This document shows positions 60,361 through 64,000 of a stretch of DNA of 64,000 bases, piece after piece. The stretch comes from Clostridiaceae bacterium (lineage in GTDB: Bacteria; Bacillota; Clostridia; Lachnospirales; Lachnospiraceae), in the NCBI GenBank assembly GCA_910575795.1, contig CAJTGE010000031.1:1-64000 (forward strand). The letters are read 5' to 3'. The position numbers and the translations under genes were made by a program. Positions within the stretch are counted from its first letter, which is position 1; every line of letters begins with the position of its first letter. The notes beneath the pieces were generated by a model. The model saw only the letters and a program-made list of their open reading frames with translations, ran no database searches and was not told the DNA's origin.

Positions 60361-61902
60361 TTACTCCCCCCCGCCCGCTTCTATCCGGTCGTCCTCATGC
60401 ACGGGATCTGTGTTGAATTTTTCCATCAGCTTTATCAGGCGGCAGATACAGGAATCCATCTCAAAGAGTTCCTCCGGGCTGTAGGAGCGGAGGCCAAACA
60501 GTGTGGATTCAAGCATCTCCTGCTTTAAGCAGTCCATCATTTCACGGCCGGCGTCGCAGATACGGATGTAGACGCGCCGGCGGTTTTCCCGGTCGTGGAT
60601 CCGTTCCACAAGTCCTTTTTCCTCCAGCATATTGATCATTTTGGAGAGCTGCTGTTTTGTGATCCGAAGCTTTTCCGCCAGCTCGGACATGGTATAATCC
60701 TTTTCCGCCCAGTTGTCAAGCGCGACGAGCGTAAAGAAAGGAAGGGAGCTGACCTTCAGGCTGCTGCTGTGGTACTGGCATTTGGACAAGGTTAGGAAAG
60801 CAACGGCGAACTCCAAAAAATGGATGCCGACAGTATGGATATCTGTCATATACTCTTCAGGGGCCGAAATGGTTTCCGTATCTATTTCTGTAACCGTATT
60901 TGAGGTATCATACATATCAGCCTTATCGTCCGCGCCGGTCCCATCGAGCCGGTCAGTTTTAATGTTCGCGCCTGTCCCATCGAGCCGGTCAGTTTTAATG
61001 TTCGCGCCTGTCCCATCGAGCCGGTCAGTTTTAATGTTCGCGCCTGTCCTGTCATGCTTATCAGTCTTAACATCCGCACATGTTCTGACGAGGTTGTCAG
61101 TCTTAACGTCCGCATGTGTCTTGTCGGGGCTATCAGTCTTAACGTTTGCAAACGCCTTGTCTAGGCTATCAGCATTAACCTCCGCCAGCGTCTTGTCGAG
61201 CCTATCGATCTTAACGTCTGCAACAGCCCTATCGAGGCTATTCGTCTTAACGTCTGCAGCAGCCCTATCGAGGCTATTCGTCTTAACGTCTGCAGCAGCC
61301 CTATCGAGGCTATTCGTCTTAACGTCCGCAGCAGTCCTATTGAGGCTATTCGTCTTAACGTCCGCAGCAGTCCTATTGAGGCTATTCGTCTTAACGTCCG
61401 CGGCAGTCCTATTGAGGCTATTCGTCTTAACATCCACGGCAGTCCTATCGAGGCTATTCGTTTTAACGTCCGCGGCAGTCCTATTGAGGCTGTCAGTCTT
61501 AACGTCTGCGGCAGTCCTATCGAGGCTGTCAGTCTTAACATCTGCACGTGTCTTGCCGGATCCATCTGTCTTAGCGTCCGAGCCTGCCCTGTAATGCATG
61601 CCAGTTTTAACATCCGGGCCTGTCTTGCCATCCGCATCTTCCTGCGCGCCGGGTGCTGAGAATCGGCTCTCTGTCCACAGGCGTTCATCCGTTTGCTGAA
61701 CGCTCTCAAAGGGCGCCTGTCCAGACGGCGGTTTCGGGGGGAGGTCTGGTTTACGGTTATCTGCTCCTGTTTCTTTTTCAGCATGTTCATATTCATGTTC
61801 CGCCATACCGGTGTTCGGATCAGGCTCTGCTGAACTTCGTTTAACCATGGTTCTGGCCGCTTTCAGGATCGATTCTAAGGTGTTTTTTTCCCCATGCTTC
61901 AT
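60361..61902 (-). CDS. MarR-family regulator with N-terminal array of 20 dodecapeptide repeats
   Basis: 513 residues, about three times a normal MarR. Residues 1-95 are hydrophilic with a Pro-rich part (LPPKPPSGQAPFE). Residues 96-335 are twenty tandem 12-residue units (consensus ADVKTNSLDRTA), mostly polar. The MarR domain occupies ~345-495: FLTLSKCQYHSSSLKVSSLPFFTLVAL, MSELAEKLRITKQQLSKMINMLEEKGLVERIHDRENRRRVYIRI, then a dimerisation helix pair. All units stay in one frame. The 3' end abuts the IS66 relic, so the extreme C-terminus (EAGGGE) may be altered. It diverges from ftsH. Confidence 0.85.
   Translation of the reverse strand: MKHGEKNTLESILKAARTMVKRSSAEPDPNTGMAEHEYEHAEKETGADNRKPDLPPKPPSGQAPFESVQQTDERLWTESRFSAPGAQEDADGKTGPDVKTGMHYRAGSDAKTDGSGKTRADVKTDSLDRTAADVKTDSLNRTAADVKTNSLDRTAVDVKTNSLNRTAADVKTNSLNRTAADVKTNSLNRTAADVKTNSLDRAAADVKTNSLDRAAADVKTNSLDRAVADVKIDRLDKTLAEVNADSLDKAFANVKTDSPDKTHADVKTDNLVRTCADVKTDKHDRTGANIKTDRLDGTGANIKTDRLDGTGANIKTDRLDGTGADDKADMYDTSNTVTEIDTETISAPEEYMTDIHTVGIHFLEFAVAFLTLSKCQYHSSSLKVSSLPFFTLVALDNWAEKDYTMSELAEKLRITKQQLSKMINMLEEKGLVERIHDRENRRRVYIRICDAGREMMDCLKQEMLESTLFGLRSYSPEELFEMDSCICRLIKLMEKFNTDPVHEDDRIEAGGGE
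60898..61617 (-). repeat. Tandem array of twenty 36-bp units inside marR
   Basis: Each unit encodes one 12-residue repeat. Units 7 and 8, 9 and 10, and 17-19 are nearly identical, while units 12-15 differ more, showing stepwise duplication. Because 36 is a multiple of three, copy gain or loss keeps the frame. There are no spacers. Confidence 0.92.
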
Positions 61903-61973
61903 GGTTGTATTCGTCTCCGTTTTGTGTATTTGCTTGGTTGGTAAAACCAGTTGGTGCTGTTTTCGTATGATTC

Positions 61974-62002
61974 ATCCTAACATATTTATAAAAATAAGTC
62001 AA
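61974..62002 (-). promoter_or_regulatory. Predicted promoter of the marR-like gene
   Basis: Reading leftward: TTGACT (62002-61997), 17-base spacer, TAGGAT (61979-61974). Confidence 0.6.
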
Positions 62003-62033
62003 TATTTATAAAAAGTAAATAAATATTTACGAT
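61981..62033. promoter_or_regulatory. AT-rich operator candidates between marR and ftsH
   Basis: ATATTTATAAAAA occurs twice (61982-61994 and 62002-62014), followed by the near-palindrome GTAAATAAATATTTAC (62015-62030). They overlap the marR -35 and end just before the ftsH -35, where MarR-type dimers usually bind. Confidence 0.5.
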
Positions 62034-62039
62034 AATATA

Positions 62040-62068
62040 TTGACAATCATATGTTTGTGCGGTATAGT
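62040..62068 (+). promoter_or_regulatory. Predicted promoter of ftsH
   Basis: TTGACA (62040-62045), 17-base spacer, TATAGT (62063-62068). Confidence 0.7.
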
Positions 62069-62159
62069 CCATTTAAATCAGACACAAGGCAGAGGCGTTC
62101 TGGCGTGCCTTTTGCACTGGCAGATGATTAAATACAGAGAAGGGCAGAGATAAAAACAA

Positions 62160-64000
62160 ATGAAAGAAAATGAATACGGCAACAAACCGCCGCGCAAATC
62201 ATTCCTCTATTATTATGGACTGGTGATGCTGATCGTAATGCTTCTGAACATCTTTATTTTTCCATCCATGATGGATCGGACGCAGGAGGTGCGCTATGAT
62301 CAGTTTGAGAAGGAGCTGGAGAGGAAGAATGTTGACGAGGTGTATGTGACGACAAATAATGAGATTATTTACACCTTAAAGGACAGCAGATGGATCAATT
62401 ATAAGACAGGGGAGCTTCCGGGGGCTGATTTATATCAGATGCTGAAGGAGGCGGGAGTGGAGCGCTACAGCGCGGAGATTCAGACGCAGGCATCGCCGCT
62501 CCTCAACTTTCTTCTGACCTGGATTCTGCCGGTGGCGCTGTTTTTCGGGATAGGGCAGGTGCTTAGCCGTTCGCTGATGAAGCGCATGGGAGGGCCGAAT
62601 GCGATGACGTTTGGAAAGTCCAATGCCAAGATTTATGCGGAGTCGGAGACGGGAAAGACATTCGCGGATGTGGCCGGGCAGGAGGAGGCAAAGGAGGCGC
62701 TGCAGGAGATTGTGGATTTTCTGCACAACCCGCAGAAGTATTCGGAGATTGGCGCATCGCTTCCCAAGGGGGCGCTTTTAGTGGGCCCTCCCGGAACGGG
62801 TAAGACATTGCTTGCCAAAGCGGTAGCCGGAGAGGCGCATGTGCCCTTTTTCTCCATTTCGGGTTCGGAGTTTGTGGAGATGTTTGTGGGTATGGGCGCG
62901 GCGAAGGTGCGGGATCTGTTCAAACAGGCGGGCGAAAAAGCGCCGTGTATTGTATTTATTGATGAGATTGACACGATAGGAAAGAAGCGCGACGGGGGCG
63001 GCGTCGGCGGGAATGACGAGCGGGAGCAGACCTTGAACCAGCTTCTGATCGAGATGGACGGATTTGACGGGCAGAAGGGAGTGGTCATTCTGGCGGCCAC
63101 CAACCGTCCGGAGTCCCTGGACAAAGCGCTTTTGCGCCCGGGCCGCTTTGACCGCCGGATCCCGGTGGAGCTCCCGGATCTGAAGGGGCGGGAGGATATT
63201 TTAAAGGTACACGCGCGTCAGGTGAAGCTGGACGAAACGGTGGACTATCACACGATTGCCCGGGCTACGAGCGGCGTCAGCGGGGCAGAGCTTGCGAATA
63301 TTGTAAACGAAGCGGCGCTGCGGGCTGTCCGTATGGGAAGGAAAACCGTGTCTCAGCAGGATTTGGAGGAAAGTGTGGAGACTGTTATCGCCGGCTATCA
63401 GAGAAAGGACGCCGGCGTATCGGAAAAAGAAAAGCGCATTGTCTCTTATCATGAGATCGGGCATGCGCTGGTCGCGGCCTTACAGAACCATTCCGCGCCG
63501 GTGCATAAGATAACCATTATTCCCCGGACGTCGGGCGCGCTGGGATATACCATGCAGGTGGAATCCGAGGAACACTTCCTGATGAGCAGCGAGGAGGCGT
63601 TTAACAAGATCGTCACCCTGACCGGAGGGCGCGCGGCGGAGGAGCTGATCTTCGGCTCCATTACAACCGGGGCCGCCAACGATATCGAGCAGGCCACAAA
63701 GATTGCCCGGGCGATGGTGACGCGCTACGGTATGAGCGAGCAGTTCGGCATGGTGGCCCTGGAAGTCGTGAACAACGCGTATCTTGGAAATGACGCGTCG
63801 CTGGCCTGCTCGCCCGAGACAGCCGCCAGGATCGACGACGAGGTGATCCGCCTGGTGAAAAAAGCGTATTCGCGGGCAAAATCAATCCTGAGCGGGAATG
63901 AAGAAAACCTCCACCGTTTGGCAGCCCGTCTGCTGGAGAAGGAGACGATCACAGGGGAGGAGTTTATGGAGCTGCTTGAGGCGGGCAATATAGAGGCAGG
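62160..64000 (+). CDS. ftsH: ATP-dependent zinc metalloprotease FtsH (3' end beyond window)
   Basis: 613 codons are visible from ATG 62160; the frame is open at the window edge. Two helices (~residues 15-37 and ~118-137) bracket a small external domain. The AAA+ module has Walker A GPPGTGKT (209-216), Walker B IVFIDEID, the SRH (ATNRPESLDKALLRPGRFDRR) and the FtsH pore motif FVGMGAAKVRDLF. The protease has HEIGH (from ~431) in place of the more common HEAGH, still HExxH, and later a GGRAAEELIFG motif. FtsH removes damaged membrane proteins and some regulators. It diverges from the repeat-bearing marR gene and may be controlled by it. Confidence 0.96.
   Translation, partial: MKENEYGNKPPRKSFLYYYGLVMLIVMLLNIFIFPSMMDRTQEVRYDQFEKELERKNVDEVYVTTNNEIIYTLKDSRWINYKTGELPGADLYQMLKEAGVERYSAEIQTQASPLLNFLLTWILPVALFFGIGQVLSRSLMKRMGGPNAMTFGKSNAKIYAESETGKTFADVAGQEEAKEALQEIVDFLHNPQKYSEIGASLPKGALLVGPPGTGKTLLAKAVAGEAHVPFFSISGSEFVEMFVGMGAAKVRDLFKQAGEKAPCIVFIDEIDTIGKKRDGGGVGGNDEREQTLNQLLIEMDGFDGQKGVVILAATNRPESLDKALLRPGRFDRRIPVELPDLKGREDILKVHARQVKLDETVDYHTIARATSGVSGAELANIVNEAALRAVRMGRKTVSQQDLEESVETVIAGYQRKDAGVSEKEKRIVSYHEIGHALVAALQNHSAPVHKITIIPRTSGALGYTMQVESEEHFLMSSEEAFNKIVTLTGGRAAEELIFGSITTGAANDIEQATKIARAMVTRYGMSEQFGMVALEVVNNAYLGNDASLACSPETAARIDDEVIRLVKKAYSRAKSILSGNEENLHRLAARLLEKETITGEEFMELLEAGNIEA

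Noticed and set aside
60713..61594. A 293-residue plus-strand frame and further minus-strand frames across the marR repeat array
   Set aside because: They are by-products of the 36-bp repeat, which keeps several frames open at once. They have no ribosome site and no domain, while the marR frame continues into a real wHTH domain.
60898..61617. Regular 36-bp repeats suggested a CRISPR array
   Set aside because: The units are directly adjacent with no spacers, and they encode peptide repeats in frame.
1..64000. tRNA, rRNA, and common small RNAs
   Set aside because: No convincing cloverleaf, rRNA segment or SRP/6S/RNase P signature was seen by reading; a covariance-model scan would settle it.

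Overview
The window looks like a chromosomal segment of a moderately GC-rich anaerobic Bacillota, most likely a Lachnospiraceae (Clostridium cluster XIVa). Supporting signs are strong AGGAGG ribosome sites, GlnN-type glutamine synthetase, FeoA/FeoB, a YerC/TrpR-like regulator, a DUF1836 protein, choline-binding-type wall repeats and clostridial mobile-element remnants. No rRNA, tRNA or CRISPR array was seen. The genus is an inference.

Layout. 1-2.45 kb is a scar: a 3'-truncated MATE transporter faces broken conjugative-element genes and a truncated substrate-binding protein. 2.6-11.96 kb holds housekeeping genes: yerC-like, yitT-like, DUF1836, htpG behind a CIRCE-like operator, a CPBP protease, degV-like, capA-like and a radical SAM gene. 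12.8-17.6 kb carries galactokinase, a cytidylate-kinase-like protein and a 921-residue fusion of a TetM/EF-G-like GTPase with a YacP/Rae1-type NYN nuclease. 18.1-27.5 kb is a ten-gene Mrp/Mbh-type cation/proton antiporter operon with four antiporter-like membrane subunits. 27.9-34.3 kb has a two-component system, an 823-residue membrane protein and an ABC-2 exporter. 34.4-39.2 kb has nfo and a ydjI/ydjG/ydjH-like membrane-stress cluster split by an AT-rich MazF-like pair. 39.4-46.5 kb has feoBA, thrC, fba and glnN.

46.8-57.6 kb is a cell-surface locus. It holds a GH25 lysozyme with choline-binding-type repeats, a wHTH/LicC/LicA-like fusion that would activate choline, and three further repeat proteins. 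Two of these are inverted paralogs sharing about 390 bp of near-identical DNA. 58.8-60.4 kb is a decayed IS66 element. It abuts a MarR-family gene with twenty 12-residue tandem repeats, divergent from ftsH, which runs off the window end.

A second layer is intergenic. Foldback sequences of about 76-170 bp sit in many gaps. Three (4.9, 17.8, 27.6 kb) belong to one oriented family with shared stem, loop or flank. A separate 29-bp dyad (GTAAC-GTTCAG type) recurs at least four times with several degenerate copies. These dispersed palindromes, the MarR repeat protein, the GTPase-nuclease fusion and the inverted surface-protein pair are the parts most worth a second look. Everything here is read from sequence alone; no database search was run.
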